Assembly (NCBI GenBank): GCA_019359675.1
Contig: JAHHGX010000011.1
Span: forward strand, 1 to 64,000
Direction of reading: 5' to 3'
Length of the DNA: 64,000 nucleotides
Source of the DNA: Calothrix sp. FI2-JRJ7
GTDB taxonomy: Bacteria; Cyanobacteriota; Cyanobacteriia; Cyanobacteriales; Nostocaceae
Part shown: positions 27,030-36,245 of the stretch, piece by piece
Layout of the letters: each line of letters starts with the position of its first letter
Numbering within the stretch: position 1 is the stretch's first letter
Notes under the pieces: model-generated
What the model saw: the letters and a program-made list of their open reading frames with translations, nothing else
Told to the model about the DNA's origin: nothing
Database searches by the model: none
Position numbers and translations under genes: made by a program

Positions 27030-27566
27030 TTAATTTCTGCGAACGACTACAGGGGTTCCGACTTTTGCCCAGTTGAATACTAGCTGTGCTTTTTTTGGTG
27101 GTAAGTTGACGCAACCGTGACTAACGGGTGTACCAAAGTTATTATGCCAGTAGGCGCCGTGAATTGCATAGTTGCCGTCGTAGTACATTGTATAAGGTAC
27201 ATCAGGAATATCATAGTCGGCACCGCGCATTCTAGCTTTACGTAGTTTAGTTTGAACAGCGTAAACTCCTGTAAGAGTAGGAGTAGACTTTTTACCACTT
27301 GAAACGGTGACTTGGTATACAACCTTATTTCCTTTCCAAGCAGTTAATTTTTGCTGTTTAAGATTTATTTCTATCCAACGTTCCTGTGACTGCTTTAACT
27401 CGTTGATTTTTTGAGTTATTTTCTCTGACTTTGATACTGTCGGTGTGGGTGTGGGTGTGGGCGCCGATATAGCTTCTTGGGGTATTATATTTAATGTAGC
27501 CAAAACAGAAATAAGCGTCAGTAATATTAATTTCGATACAGAGTTTCTACGGTCGTTGACTATCAT
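27030..27566 (-). CDS. L,D-transpeptidase (YkuD), exported
   Basis: A 178-residue protein with N-terminal signal segment SKLILLTLISVLATLNII. A proline/threonine linker contains a short PTPTPTPTV repeat, then a coil and the YkuD domain: RWIEINLKQQKLTAWKGNKV, VSSGKKSTPTLTGVYAV, and the catalytic IHGAYWHNNFGTPVSHGCVN with the nucleophilic Cys in SHGCVN. It forms or edits 3-3 peptidoglycan cross-links or anchors proteins in the periplasm. Complete. Confidence 0.88.
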   Translation of the reverse strand: MIVNDRRNSVSKLILLTLISVLATLNIIPQEAISAPTPTPTPTVSKSEKITQKINELKQSQERWIEINLKQQKLTAWKGNKVVYQVTVSSGKKSTPTLTGVYAVQTKLRKARMRGADYDIPDVPYTMYYDGNYAIHGAYWHNNFGTPVSHGCVNLPPKKAQLVFNWAKVGTPVVVRRN

Positions 27567-27774
27567 ATCGCCACGCCCCTTATAATAAAGTTTTGTAATT
27601 AGATAAACAATTCGATAAATTCCGTAACTTTTCTTTAAGTAGACGATTAATACCCTGTGCTTGTATTAACTAACTTCACAATGTTATGGTAAGATTCCGC
27701 AATTTGATAAAATCTTTTTGAGTATATTTTTAAAATATTCTTTCTGACCGTAGATAGATTTAACGTAATGTAAT

Positions 27775-27802
27775 GTAGAGACGTTACATGTAACGTCTCT
27801 AC
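27775..27802. terminator. perfect 28-bp palindrome after giant adhesin gene
   Basis: Identical to the palindrome at 10550-10577. It lies 13 bp past the stop codon of the minus-strand 1909-residue gene, an arrangement expected for a terminator. Confidence 0.6.
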
Positions 27803-27815
27803 TACGCCAACAATA

Positions 27816-30800
27816 TTACACAGAAACCTCCCAGAAATTCTCACGAAGTTTGGGTAATTTGATAATTTGGTCGCGTTCGGTACCTTTCATGCGCCAAATT
27901 TGGTTTTCTCCTGTACTAAAGTCACGGTAGAGGAAGTCTAAGTTACCGTCGTTATCGAAGTCGGTAATTTGCTCTATTCTCATATTGGCACCATTAGTTG
28001 GTAGTATGGCTTTGGTTGCAATTTTAATTTCGTTTGCAGTGTTATCTAAGTACCAAACGGTATTTTCACCTGTTAAGTAGTTACTTGCTACGATCTCAAG
28101 TTTACCGTCGTTGTTAAAATCTCCTGCTCCTTGTATGTGAATATTCGCATCTGCTGAAGCTTCGAGCGTAATTTGTTTTTGTACGGTTGTGTCACCCATT
28201 ACCCAAGCTGTACTGGCGCCTGTTCTTTCATTACGCCATATAATATCAGCTTTACCATCACCGCTTAAATCGGCAACTAGTTCTACATTTAAATATGTAG
28301 ATGTGACTTTTGGTAATGATATACTTCTGGAAATGGTTGGCCCGTTCATTTGCCAAATCATACTTTCACTAGTTTTGGCATTATACCACATAATATCTGT
28401 TTTACGGTCGCCGTTAAAGTCTTGGACTCGTTTAATTACCCAGTTGGTATTAGTTAATGTTAATAATGGCAGTACTTGCAGACGTTGTGTACCGTCCATC
28501 ATCCATATTTCGTTTTCACCTGTTTTATAGTTGCGGTACAGAAAATCTAGTTTTCCTTCGGTTGTAAAGTCCGCAACTCCTTCTAATACCCAGTTCTTAT
28601 CCTGCTGTCGGTCAATGATTACACTTTTATCGATTGTAAAGTTGTTCATGAACCATATCACGTTTTCACCTGTTCGATAGTTACGCAATACTATATCGCT
28701 ATAACCATCATTATTGAAATCGGTGGTATTTTTGGCATCATCGTTAATTATTTTTGCTGTCGCTTTATTCGCGGTTGTTGATATTGTACCGTTGGTTGGG
28801 TCTTTGAGTTCTACGAAGAATGTTTCGTTTGTTTCAAATGTATCATCATTATTTATGGGAATACTAATGGTTTTACTAATTTCGCCTGGTGCAAATACTA
28901 CCGCAACACTGGCGCCTGGTGTATAGTCACCGTTTGCAACAGTAGCAGTACCATCTGTTACAATGTAGTCAACGGTTACTTGTTCGTCACTGACATTTGA
29001 TAAACCAACTGGAATTTCTAAAGTTGATTTACCTTCTCGACTATAAGCGTCACCAACACTAATTACAGGTTTGGTGTCATCATTTTTGATTGTACCGACT
29101 GCACTCGTCGTTGTTCCAGAATCTACGTTTCTAAGTTCTGACAAGTTGACTCGGAACGTTTGGTCAATTTCAAACTTGGTATCACCGTTAATTTTTACTT
29201 TTACTGTTTTGCTCGTTTCTCCGGGTCTAAAGGTGACTGTTCCTGAAGTTTCTTGATAATCTTTATCGGCGCCCGTAGCAGTCTCATCTACGGTAAAATA
29301 TTGAACGGTGACTGTTTCGTTACTGGCGCCTGATAAACGAACATCAAAGTCGTAATCAATTGTTCCACTATTTCCTTCTTCGACAAATTCAGTTGCCGCA
29401 GTTATATTAACCTGAATTGGGTTAACTGTAATCTCAAAGGTTTTTTCCTCAGAAGTGTCTACTCCACCCAAGTTCGTTCCACCATTATCTCGAACTCTAA
29501 CTCCAATAGTTGCCGTGGTAGGAGTTTTAATACCTCTTACGGTAGTGAAAATTAAGTTACCCTGTCTATCGATAACTGGTCTTGTAGAAAATAGTGTGGG
29601 GTTACTAACACTAGTAACAGTATATTGAAGAGCTTGTTGTGCAGACTCATTATCTGGGCCAGGAGACAATGTTGCCCATGTTGGAAAGTTAAACGAAGCA
29701 CCTGCTGATACTGATAAGTTTGCTCCAGGTATAACGGTGGGTGCATCATTTACAGGTGTGACGTTTACTTTGATAATGTCTACATCTTCTATTCCCTGTT
29801 TACTACTAGCTATTCTAATTTTGGCTTCACCGTTAAAGTTGAGGTTTGGTTTGAATGTTAAACCATCCAATTCACGGTTAATCTCACTTAAGGCGCCACT
29901 TAAAGATACATTACTCGAAAAATCAGCACTCGGCACCAGTTTGATTGTACCATCTTCCGAAGACAGATTAATTTCAACCGTCGCATTTGGCTCAAAGTCT
30001 ACTTCTGTAATAGTTATCGCGTTTCCTGTATTAACTGAGAAAACAGCCAAAGCTAAACCATCTTCAGTAATTGTTTGCACTCCACTAGGAATATTATTGA
30101 CAGGAGCATCGTTTACTGCATTAACTGTAATTTTGAAAGTAACTGGGTTTGAAGTATCTTTACCATTCTTCAATACACCCCCATTATCTTGTAATCTAAC
30201 TGTAACAGTTGCTTCTCCGTTGGCATTAGCAGCAGATTTAAAGGTTAATTTGCCATCCGTCGAAATACTTGGTTGTTCGCTAAATAATGCATTATCAGTG
30301 TTGGTGACGATAAACGTTAATCTTTGTCTGGTATCGTCTAATAAACCAGTGGTAATTTCAGTTGCCCAAGTTTCATTATACCGCTCTGCGTCTTCAGATA
30401 TGGTGATATCGGCGCCTTTAGTAAAGGTTGGTGCGTCATTGACCGGGTTGACGTTAACTGTAATTATATCTGTATCTGTAAGGGCGCCACCACTTCCAGT
30501 ATTACCTTGGTCGTTAGTTGTTACCTGAATTTTCGCTATACCATTAAAATTGGCTGGAGGTGTAAAAGTCAAACCATCCAGAGCTAGGTTAATGGCATTT
30601 ACCGTTCCAACCAAAGTAATGCTACCAGGTGTACTACTAGAACTGGTAAGTCCACTCGTGTTAGTTACGCTGAGAGTTCCATTTTCTGTAGATATTATTG
30701 TTTCTAATGCAAGTCCTTCTACATCTACATCTACGTCGCTAACGGTAATTGCATTATTAACACCACTAAGTGGTGAGAAAACAATTGTATCATCTTCATG

Positions 30801-33545
30801 CATTGTTTGAGGAGTTGGAACACGATTAATCGGAGCATCGTTAACGGCGCCGACATTAATGGTAAACTCCTGTTCTGCGGAAGTATCAACACCATTATCT
30901 CGTGTACCACCAGTATCTCGCAAACTAACGAATACTTTTGCTGTTCCGTTTGCATTTGCAGCAGTTCTAAAAATAAGCGTACCCAGCGAACCATTTACAG
31001 AAATTCTTGGTTGTTCTGCGAATAACGCATTATCGCTGTTTCTAACGTTAAATTGTAAACTCTGAGATTCATTCGCAGCACCAATATTAATTCTAGTTGC
31101 CCAACCAACTATTTGCTGTAAACCAGCATCTTCATTAACGGTGATATCACTACCTTTAGTAAAGCTAGGAACATCATTAACTGGGTTGACTATAACTCCA
31201 ATATTGCTAGAAGTTTGCCATGCTTGTCCATCACCTGTACTACCTTGGTCATTGGTAATAACTTGAATAGCTGTGAAACCGTTGAAGTTGGTGCTGGGTT
31301 TAAAGGTCAAACCATTTAGGTCAGCATTAATATCGGTAAGTATTCCTGTAAGGGTGACAGTACCTGTTCCTTTTCCTTGTGCAGTGGTAAGGGTTTTACT
31401 ATCATTCCAAGTCAATATGCCATTATTAGCGATGACTTTAACTTGTACTGGGTTATTACCCGCATCAATATCGCTGATGGAAATAAGCTTATCATCGGTA
31501 AATACCAATTCCGAGTCTTCTAAAATTGTTTGCGTGTTTGGAACTTTATTTGTGGGAGCATCATTTACTGGGGTGACGGTGATGGTAAAGGTTTCTTCTG
31601 TGGATAGACTTATACCTCCGTCACTGTTATCACCATTATCTTCTAGCACTACCTTTACATTCGCTATACCATTTTGGTCTTTTGCCAATGTATAGAAGAG
31701 AATACCGTTGGCAGAAATTTGAGGTTGAACGGAAAATAGAGAATTATTATCGTTCGTGACATTGAATCTTAAAGATTGATTGGTTTCATTTGCGGTGCCA
31801 GGAGAAATAGCAGTTGCCCAAGGTATACTCTGGGATGGTGTGTCTTCTTTAACGATTTGATTATCACCTTTAGTGAAGCGAGGTGCGTCGTTAACAGCGA
31901 TGACATCTATATTAATATCGTTACTAACTGTATATGCGGGGCCTTTTCCGGTATTACCCTGGTCATTCGTAGTAATCTTAACTAAGGTTCTACCGTTAAA
32001 CTCTTTGTTGGGTGTAAATTGTAAACCATCTAACCCAGCATTGATTTGTTCGACAGTACCAGTTAAAGTCACCGAACCTGTTTTATTGTTGCGAATATTT
32101 AAGTCGGTAGTGGTTGCCACTTCTAGTATACCGTTAGGCACCTCGATTCTGACCTGCATAATTCCGTTGCCTGCATCAATATCGCTGATACTGATGGTAT
32201 TATTACGGGCGTTAGAGAAAGTGAGTACAGAATCTTCTAATACTGTTTGAAGTTGTGAGGGAATTAAATTAACAGGAGGGTCATTGACGGGGTTAACGGT
32301 AATAGAAAATGATTCTCGTTTTGATTCAGCATTTTCACTATCTGTGAGAAAGACTGTGAGATTCGCTGTTCCAGACGTATTTGCTTTTGGTGTATAGCGA
32401 AGAATACCATTGGCATCGATAGTTGGTATACTCTCGAATAGTTGACTATCTTCGGGACTAGTGACGGTGAAAACGACTGTTTGATTAGATTCGTTACTGG
32501 CGCCTTTAGAAATATTAGTAACCCAAGTAACTGTTCGTACACCAAAGTCTTCATCAATAGTGTCATTAAAACCTTTTGTGAATGTGGGTGCATCATTCAC
32601 AGGTAAGACATCTAAATAAATAGTATCTTCATCGCTTCGAGCAATACCACCCGTATTCCCACGGTCTGTAGTAAAAACTCGGATATTAACGGCGCCGTTA
32701 TAATCTTTAATAGGTTTGTAAACCAATTTGTCGAGAGTAGCGTTGATACTGGTGAGCGAACCTGATATAGATATTGTATTGGTGGAGTTTGGAATAATAG
32801 AGTCTGAGAGGAATAGTGTACCACTAGTAGCATTCACTGTGACATCAATGGCGCCATTACCAGCATCGATATCCGTCACTCGAATTGCGTTATCATCTTT
32901 AAATGCAAACTCTGTATCTTCATTAAAGCCAATAGGTGAAGTTTGAGTAGAAACAGGAACAGTATTTACAGGAGCATCATTAACTGCCTGAACTTGTAGA
33001 GAAGCAGTATCTGTAGTGTTACTGAACGCTGTAGTTCCTCCACTAGTACTAACATCTGCTGTATCACCTGCGGTTCCATCAGTGGTATCCCAAGCGCGGA
33101 AAGTGATGGCACGACTAATAAAACCGTTATAATCAGCAACTGGTTGGAAGTAAATACGACTATTAAAATTTGCTAATAATAAACGCGCACTGCTTTCGGA
33201 GACATCACCGAGTGGCGCCCATGCTCTGCCACCATCGATAGTAAAATACCAAGTACCGTTACTGCCAGTACCGACTTCAGTAATGGCAATACCAATTTGC
33301 CCGTTATCAGTGACATTACTAAAGTTAATAATAGACGAAATAGGGGTACCAACACCTCCAACAGGCGCCGCAGCATCTTCAGAAACAGGGAGTAGAGTGA
33401 CTGTTGTATCACGAAGTATAGGAGCGACATTAGCACTACTGGCACTCAAACTAATAAAACTTTGTAATTCTCCCGGTAGGTCTGTATTTAAAGGAGAAGT
33501 TGTAAGTTGCGTACCTGATAAACGATTTAAATCTAAACTGTCCAT
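27816..33545 (-). CDS. giant cadherin-like / Calx-beta / FG-GAP repeat protein
   Basis: A 1909-residue surface or secreted protein without a classical signal peptide. From about 180 to 1370 it consists of some ten copies of a roughly 110-residue cadherin-like (tandem-95 type) module. Each ends NVNPVNDAPTFTKG or AVNDAPVN and contains DIDAGN and LDGLTFKP..NFNG. Two Calx-beta domains follow at about 1385-1590 (FVEEGNSGTIDYDFDVRLSG; YSREGKSTLEIPVGLSN, with TVTFRPGETSKTVKV). FG-GAP/VCBS repeats from about 1600 to the end read DFNNDGYSDIVLRNYRTGE NVIW. Such proteins are calcium-binding adhesins exported by type I systems. No transporter is adjacent. Confidence 0.88.
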   Translation of the reverse strand: MDSLDLNRLSGTQLTTSPLNTDLPGELQSFISLSASSANVAPILRDTTVTLLPVSEDAAAPVGGVGTPISSIINFSNVTDNGQIGIAITEVGTGSNGTWYFTIDGGRAWAPLGDVSESSARLLLANFNSRIYFQPVADYNGFISRAITFRAWDTTDGTAGDTADVSTSGGTTAFSNTTDTASLQVQAVNDAPVNTVPVSTQTSPIGFNEDTEFAFKDDNAIRVTDIDAGNGAIDVTVNATSGTLFLSDSIIPNSTNTISISGSLTSINATLDKLVYKPIKDYNGAVNIRVFTTDRGNTGGIARSDEDTIYLDVLPVNDAPTFTKGFNDTIDEDFGVRTVTWVTNISKGASNESNQTVVFTVTSPEDSQLFESIPTIDANGILRYTPKANTSGTANLTVFLTDSENAESKRESFSITVNPVNDPPVNLIPSQLQTVLEDSVLTFSNARNNTISISDIDAGNGIMQVRIEVPNGILEVATTTDLNIRNNKTGSVTLTGTVEQINAGLDGLQFTPNKEFNGRTLVKITTNDQGNTGKGPAYTVSNDINIDVIAVNDAPRFTKGDNQIVKEDTPSQSIPWATAISPGTANETNQSLRFNVTNDNNSLFSVQPQISANGILFYTLAKDQNGIANVKVVLEDNGDNSDGGISLSTEETFTITVTPVNDAPTNKVPNTQTILEDSELVFTDDKLISISDIDAGNNPVQVKVIANNGILTWNDSKTLTTAQGKGTGTVTLTGILTDINADLNGLTFKPSTNFNGFTAIQVITNDQGSTGDGQAWQTSSNIGVIVNPVNDVPSFTKGSDITVNEDAGLQQIVGWATRINIGAANESQSLQFNVRNSDNALFAEQPRISVNGSLGTLIFRTAANANGTAKVFVSLRDTGGTRDNGVDTSAEQEFTINVGAVNDAPINRVPTPQTMHEDDTIVFSPLSGVNNAITVSDVDVDVEGLALETIISTENGTLSVTNTSGLTSSSSTPGSITLVGTVNAINLALDGLTFTPPANFNGIAKIQVTTNDQGNTGSGGALTDTDIITVNVNPVNDAPTFTKGADITISEDAERYNETWATEITTGLLDDTRQRLTFIVTNTDNALFSEQPSISTDGKLTFKSAANANGEATVTVRLQDNGGVLKNGKDTSNPVTFKITVNAVNDAPVNNIPSGVQTITEDGLALAVFSVNTGNAITITEVDFEPNATVEINLSSEDGTIKLVPSADFSSNVSLSGALSEINRELDGLTFKPNLNFNGEAKIRIASSKQGIEDVDIIKVNVTPVNDAPTVIPGANLSVSAGASFNFPTWATLSPGPDNESAQQALQYTVTSVSNPTLFSTRPVIDRQGNLIFTTVRGIKTPTTATIGVRVRDNGGTNLGGVDTSEEKTFEITVNPIQVNITAATEFVEEGNSGTIDYDFDVRLSGASNETVTVQYFTVDETATGADKDYQETSGTVTFRPGETSKTVKVKINGDTKFEIDQTFRVNLSELRNVDSGTTTSAVGTIKNDDTKPVISVGDAYSREGKSTLEIPVGLSNVSDEQVTVDYIVTDGTATVANGDYTPGASVAVVFAPGEISKTISIPINNDDTFETNETFFVELKDPTNGTISTTANKATAKIINDDAKNTTDFNNDGYSDIVLRNYRTGENVIWFMNNFTIDKSVIIDRQQDKNWVLEGVADFTTEGKLDFLYRNYKTGENEIWMMDGTQRLQVLPLLTLTNTNWVIKRVQDFNGDRKTDIMWYNAKTSESMIWQMNGPTISRSISLPKVTSTYLNVELVADLSGDGKADIIWRNERTGASTAWVMGDTTVQKQITLEASADANIHIQGAGDFNNDGKLEIVASNYLTGENTVWYLDNTANEIKIATKAILPTNGANMRIEQITDFDNDGNLDFLYRDFSTGENQIWRMKGTERDQIIKLPKLRENFWEVSV

Positions 33546-33734
33546 TTATTCCTGTGAATACACATAACAATATCGCGTAGCATAGACATTAAAGCCTGTG
33601 CTATCACGGGTTTATATAGCTTTAGAAATTAACTCTTGAACTATAACTTGTTTTAATACTTACTTAGCTCAGTGAAAATACTTGGTTTGTTTTGACCAAT
33701 ATTTAAATTTTAGATGAAGCTTGGCAACGGATAA

Positions 33735-33816
33735 AGAAACCTGGTTTCTACGCATTCATTGTCGCAGACAAATCGTCATTTTTATTACATGCTATCAACG
33801 AAGAAACCAGGTTTCT
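33735..33816. repeat. MITE-like element, copy D
   Basis: 82 bp from AGAAACCTGGTTTCT to AGAAACCAGGTTTCT, with core CATTCATTGTCGCAGACAAA, nearly identical to 20992-21073. It is located just 3' of the response regulator stop (33824), where it could terminate that transcript. The remaining gap 33546-33734 shows nothing recognisable. Confidence 0.85.
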
Positions 33817-33823
33817 AGGGTTT

Positions 33824-34498
33824 TTATTCGGAAATGTTGAGACGATAACCAATACCATAAACGTTTTCTAACCAATCTTTGGCGCCAACGGTTTGGAGTC
33901 GTTGTCTGAGTCTACGTACCAAAGTTGTGATAGCATTGCTTTCGGGTTCGTCTCCCCATCCCCAAAGTGCTTGTTCGATTTGGGTGTAAGTTAATACTTG
34001 ACGAGGATGACGCATTAAGTATTCCATAAGTTGGAATTCGCGACCAGATAGTTGCGTTGTGGTATTATCTTTGGTAATTGTTAAGTTATTACGGTCAAGA
34101 TGTAGTGAAGAGAGTGTGAGTGTATCGCTTTGCCATAGGGGGGAACGTCTGCCGAGGGCGCGAACTCGTGCTAATAGTTCTATAATATCAATAGGTTTGA
34201 CTAAATAATCGTCGGCGCCTGCATCTAGACCAATAACTTTGTCTTGGGTAGTGTCTTTTGCGGTCAACATGAGAACGGGGGATGTTTTACCACTGTTGCG
34301 ATATTGCCGACATAATTGAATACCGCTAAGTTTCGGTAGCATCCAATCTAGAATTAATAAATCATAATCTTTTTGTGACATTAACCATTGGGCAGTATCA
34401 CCATCTTCTACAGCGTCTACGGTGTGTCCGACTTTTGCGAGTGCTGCGCGTAGCGGTTCTAATTGGTCGGTGTCGTCTTCTACTAGTAAAATTAACAT
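33824..34498 (-). CDS. OmpR-family response regulator (RppA-like)
   Basis: 224 residues. The receiver domain at 1-115 has acidic pocket EDD (7-9), phospho-acceptor Asp in LLILDWMLPK (about 51-53) and Lys in DDYLVKPIDI. The winged-helix DNA-binding domain at about 130-222 has LSGREFQLMEYLMRHPRQVL and a TLVRRLRQRLQ recognition region ending YGIGYRL. The sequence style (WGWGDEPESNAITTLVRRLR) resembles cyanobacterial RppA/NrsR regulators. No histidine kinase gene is adjacent. The start codon is only 3 bp from the divergent start at 34502. Confidence 0.88.
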   Translation of the reverse strand: MLILLVEDDTDQLEPLRAALAKVGHTVDAVEDGDTAQWLMSQKDYDLLILDWMLPKLSGIQLCRQYRNSGKTSPVLMLTAKDTTQDKVIGLDAGADDYLVKPIDIIELLARVRALGRRSPLWQSDTLTLSSLHLDRNNLTITKDNTTTQLSGREFQLMEYLMRHPRQVLTYTQIEQALWGWGDEPESNAITTLVRRLRQRLQTVGAKDWLENVYGIGYRLNISE

Positions 34499-34501
34499 AA
34501 C

Positions 34502-34891
34502 ATGTTTAAACCTAAGTTATTGAAAAAGTTACGCGCGACTTTGTTCGAGTTATGGTTGCCCATACCTCTACTCGCATTTGGTTGTTGGGGACTAAGTGGA
34601 ATTGTAATGTATGCCGTGTTAAATCGTGACTCTGAGGCGCTAAAATATTTACCACTTGAATCACCCTCCAAACCACTTCTAATTACAGTACCTCTAAAAG
34701 TGGCGCCGCGTGCTATTTTTGTCAAAGTAGATAAAAACAGAGGAATATCGCAAGTCAAAGTTCAAACCAAAGACTTCCCGATGACCGAGATTATATTCGA
34801 GTTTTCCACAACCGACACAAATCAACTAGAAGTAGAAATAAGCAAAGCACTAGGAATATCCAAAGAAGAAATCAAAAAGCTACGCTCATAA
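34502..34891 (+). CDS. membrane-anchored hypothetical protein
   Basis: 129 residues. A basic N-terminus (KPKLLKKLRATLFE) precedes a transmembrane segment (LWLPIPLLAFGCWGLSGIVM), then a soluble domain with SKPLLITVPLKVAPRAIFVK and FEFSTTDTNQLEVEISKALG and a C-terminal EEIKKLRS. It looks like a conserved cyanobacterial type with the soluble part likely on the far side of the membrane; function unknown. It is head-to-head with the response regulator (3 bp between ATGs), so it may be a target of that regulator. Its stop codon runs into a 35-bp tandem repeat. Confidence 0.7.
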   Translation: MFKPKLLKKLRATLFELWLPIPLLAFGCWGLSGIVMYAVLNRDSEALKYLPLESPSKPLLITVPLKVAPRAIFVKVDKNRGISQVKVQTKDFPMTEIIFEFSTTDTNQLEVEISKALGISKEEIKKLRS

Positions 34892-35170
34892 CCAAAATTA
34901 ATAATATAATTTCGCGGCGCCTATCACCACAAATAATAATATAATTTCGCGGCACCTATCACCACAAATAATAATATAATTTCGCGGCGCCTATCACCAC
35001 AAATAATAATATAATTTCGCGGCGCCCATCACCAAAATTAATAATATAATTTCGCGGTGCCCATCACCAAAATTAATAATATAATTTCGCGGCACCTATC
35101 ACCACAAATAATAATATAATTTCGCGGCACCTATCACCAAAATTAATAATATAATTTCGCGGCGCCTATA
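34891..35170. repeat. 8 x 35-bp tandem minisatellite
   Basis: Exactly eight adjoining 35-bp units, each of the type ACCAAAATTAATAATATAAT + TTCGCGGCGCCTATC. Variation is limited to two blocks (ACCAAAATT versus ACCACAAAT; GGCGCC/GGCACC/GGTGCC). There are no spacers, so it is not a CRISPR array. Most units carry the over-represented GGCGCC or a one-base derivative. It is similar in character to the long tandem repeats described in Nostocales. Confidence 0.95.
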
Positions 35171-35177
35171 ACCAAAA

Positions 35178-35374
35178 AGTAGGGTGCGTAACGCTATAAT
35201 AACATTTAAACGAAGCAAATAATTTTGTGGCGTTACGCACCATAAAGCACCATAAAGCACCATAAAGTACCATAAAGCACCATAAAGCATTGCCATAACG
35301 CTCTTGTTGGTGCGTGACGCTACAAGTCTTATAACTACGTTGAAATATTTTCGTAGCGTCACGCACCCTACGGT
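35178..35374. repeat. hairpin repeats and 5 x 10-bp array
   Basis: GTAGGGTGCGTAACGCTATAA pairs with TGTGGCGTTACGCACC (35180-35242). Next come five 10-bp units CATAAAGCAC (35241-35290, one unit GTAC, last CAT), then GGTGCGTGACGCTAC...GTAGCGTCACGCACCCTAC (35310-35371). It fills the gap between the 129-residue protein and the SDR gene. Confidence 0.88.
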
Positions 35375-35450
35375 TTTTATGTGTCTGTGTGGTAAAAAAA
35401 ATACATCACTGCACAGGCGCCGCTCCGACCTGTGCCACAAGGTTTATAAT

Positions 35451-36221
35451 TTACCAAGGTAGTTTGCTACCATCCCACGAGAAAAATTGACCGCTATCAT
35501 TTTTATCTAATTTTCCAATCACTTCCAAAAGCTGACTGACGGTGCGTTCAACACTAAAAAGTTTTTCTGGTGGAACATTTGTTTGAAAGGGACGTGATAA
35601 ACGAGTATCTGTAGTACCTGGATGCAATGTAACTACTACATTCTTAGGACAACTGCGTGCATATTCTATTGAAACATTTCGCATAAACATATTGAGTGCT
35701 GTTTTCGATGCGCGATAACCATACCACCCACCCAAATTATTATCGCCGATACTAGCGACTTTAGCGGAAATGGTCGCAAACACGCTATTGTCTTGGTGTT
35801 TGAATAGCGGTACAAGATGTTTCGCTAAGAGTACACCTCCAATACTATTAACCTGAAAATAACGAGTTAGATTTTCTATATTCAAGTGTCTTAAGCTTTT
35901 TTCGGGTTGAAAGTCCCCATCATGAAGTACTCCGACGCAGTTTATTACTAAGTGCAGTGTTTTAACTTCGCTTTTAATTTGCTGTAATGCTTCGGTTATT
36001 TGCGCTTCATTAGTGACATCGATGACTAAGCATGTTAAGTGTGTAGGGTTTTCGGTTGCGAGTTGTAGTAATTCAGTAGCAGATTCTGCGTTTCGATATG
36101 CTGCGTAAATTCTGTTAATTTTAGCATCAGCGAGTAGTTTTTTGACGAAACCCAAGCCAATACCTTGACTTGCTCCTACAATTAATGCGTTTGCTGAATT
36201 GATTTGATTTAGAAATAACAT
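35451..36221 (-). CDS. short-chain dehydrogenase/reductase
   Basis: 256 residues with a Rossmann NAD(P) site ALIVGASQGIGLGFVKKLL (about 13-31) and NCVGVLH (NAG-like) motif. The catalytic YxxxK is seen as GWYGYRASKTALNMFM, and a later region reads VVVTLHPGTTDTRLSRPF. This arrangement resembles CsgA-type/C-factor SDRs. Substrate is unknown. Divergent from the alpha/beta hydrolase gene with 24 bp between starts. Confidence 0.85.
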   Translation of the reverse strand: MLFLNQINSANALIVGASQGIGLGFVKKLLADAKINRIYAAYRNAESATELLQLATENPTHLTCLVIDVTNEAQITEALQQIKSEVKTLHLVINCVGVLHDGDFQPEKSLRHLNIENLTRYFQVNSIGGVLLAKHLVPLFKHQDNSVFATISAKVASIGDNNLGGWYGYRASKTALNMFMRNVSIEYARSCPKNVVVTLHPGTTDTRLSRPFQTNVPPEKLFSVERTVSQLLEVIGKLDKNDSGQFFSWDGSKLPW

Positions 36222-36245
36222 TAGTATTATTTAGTTACTGTGTAG

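Noticed and set aside
29737-30528. 263-codon plus-strand frame opposite the giant adhesin
   Set aside because: Antisense shadow of repeated modules; other antisense frames in that gene recur with the same periodicity.
34891-35170. Regular 35-bp repeats as a possible CRISPR array
   Set aside because: Units adjoin directly with no spacers, and there are no cas-like genes.
35099-35440. Frames with MLYGALWYFMVLYGALWCV
   Set aside because: Translation of the CATAAAGCAC tandem repeats and hairpins.
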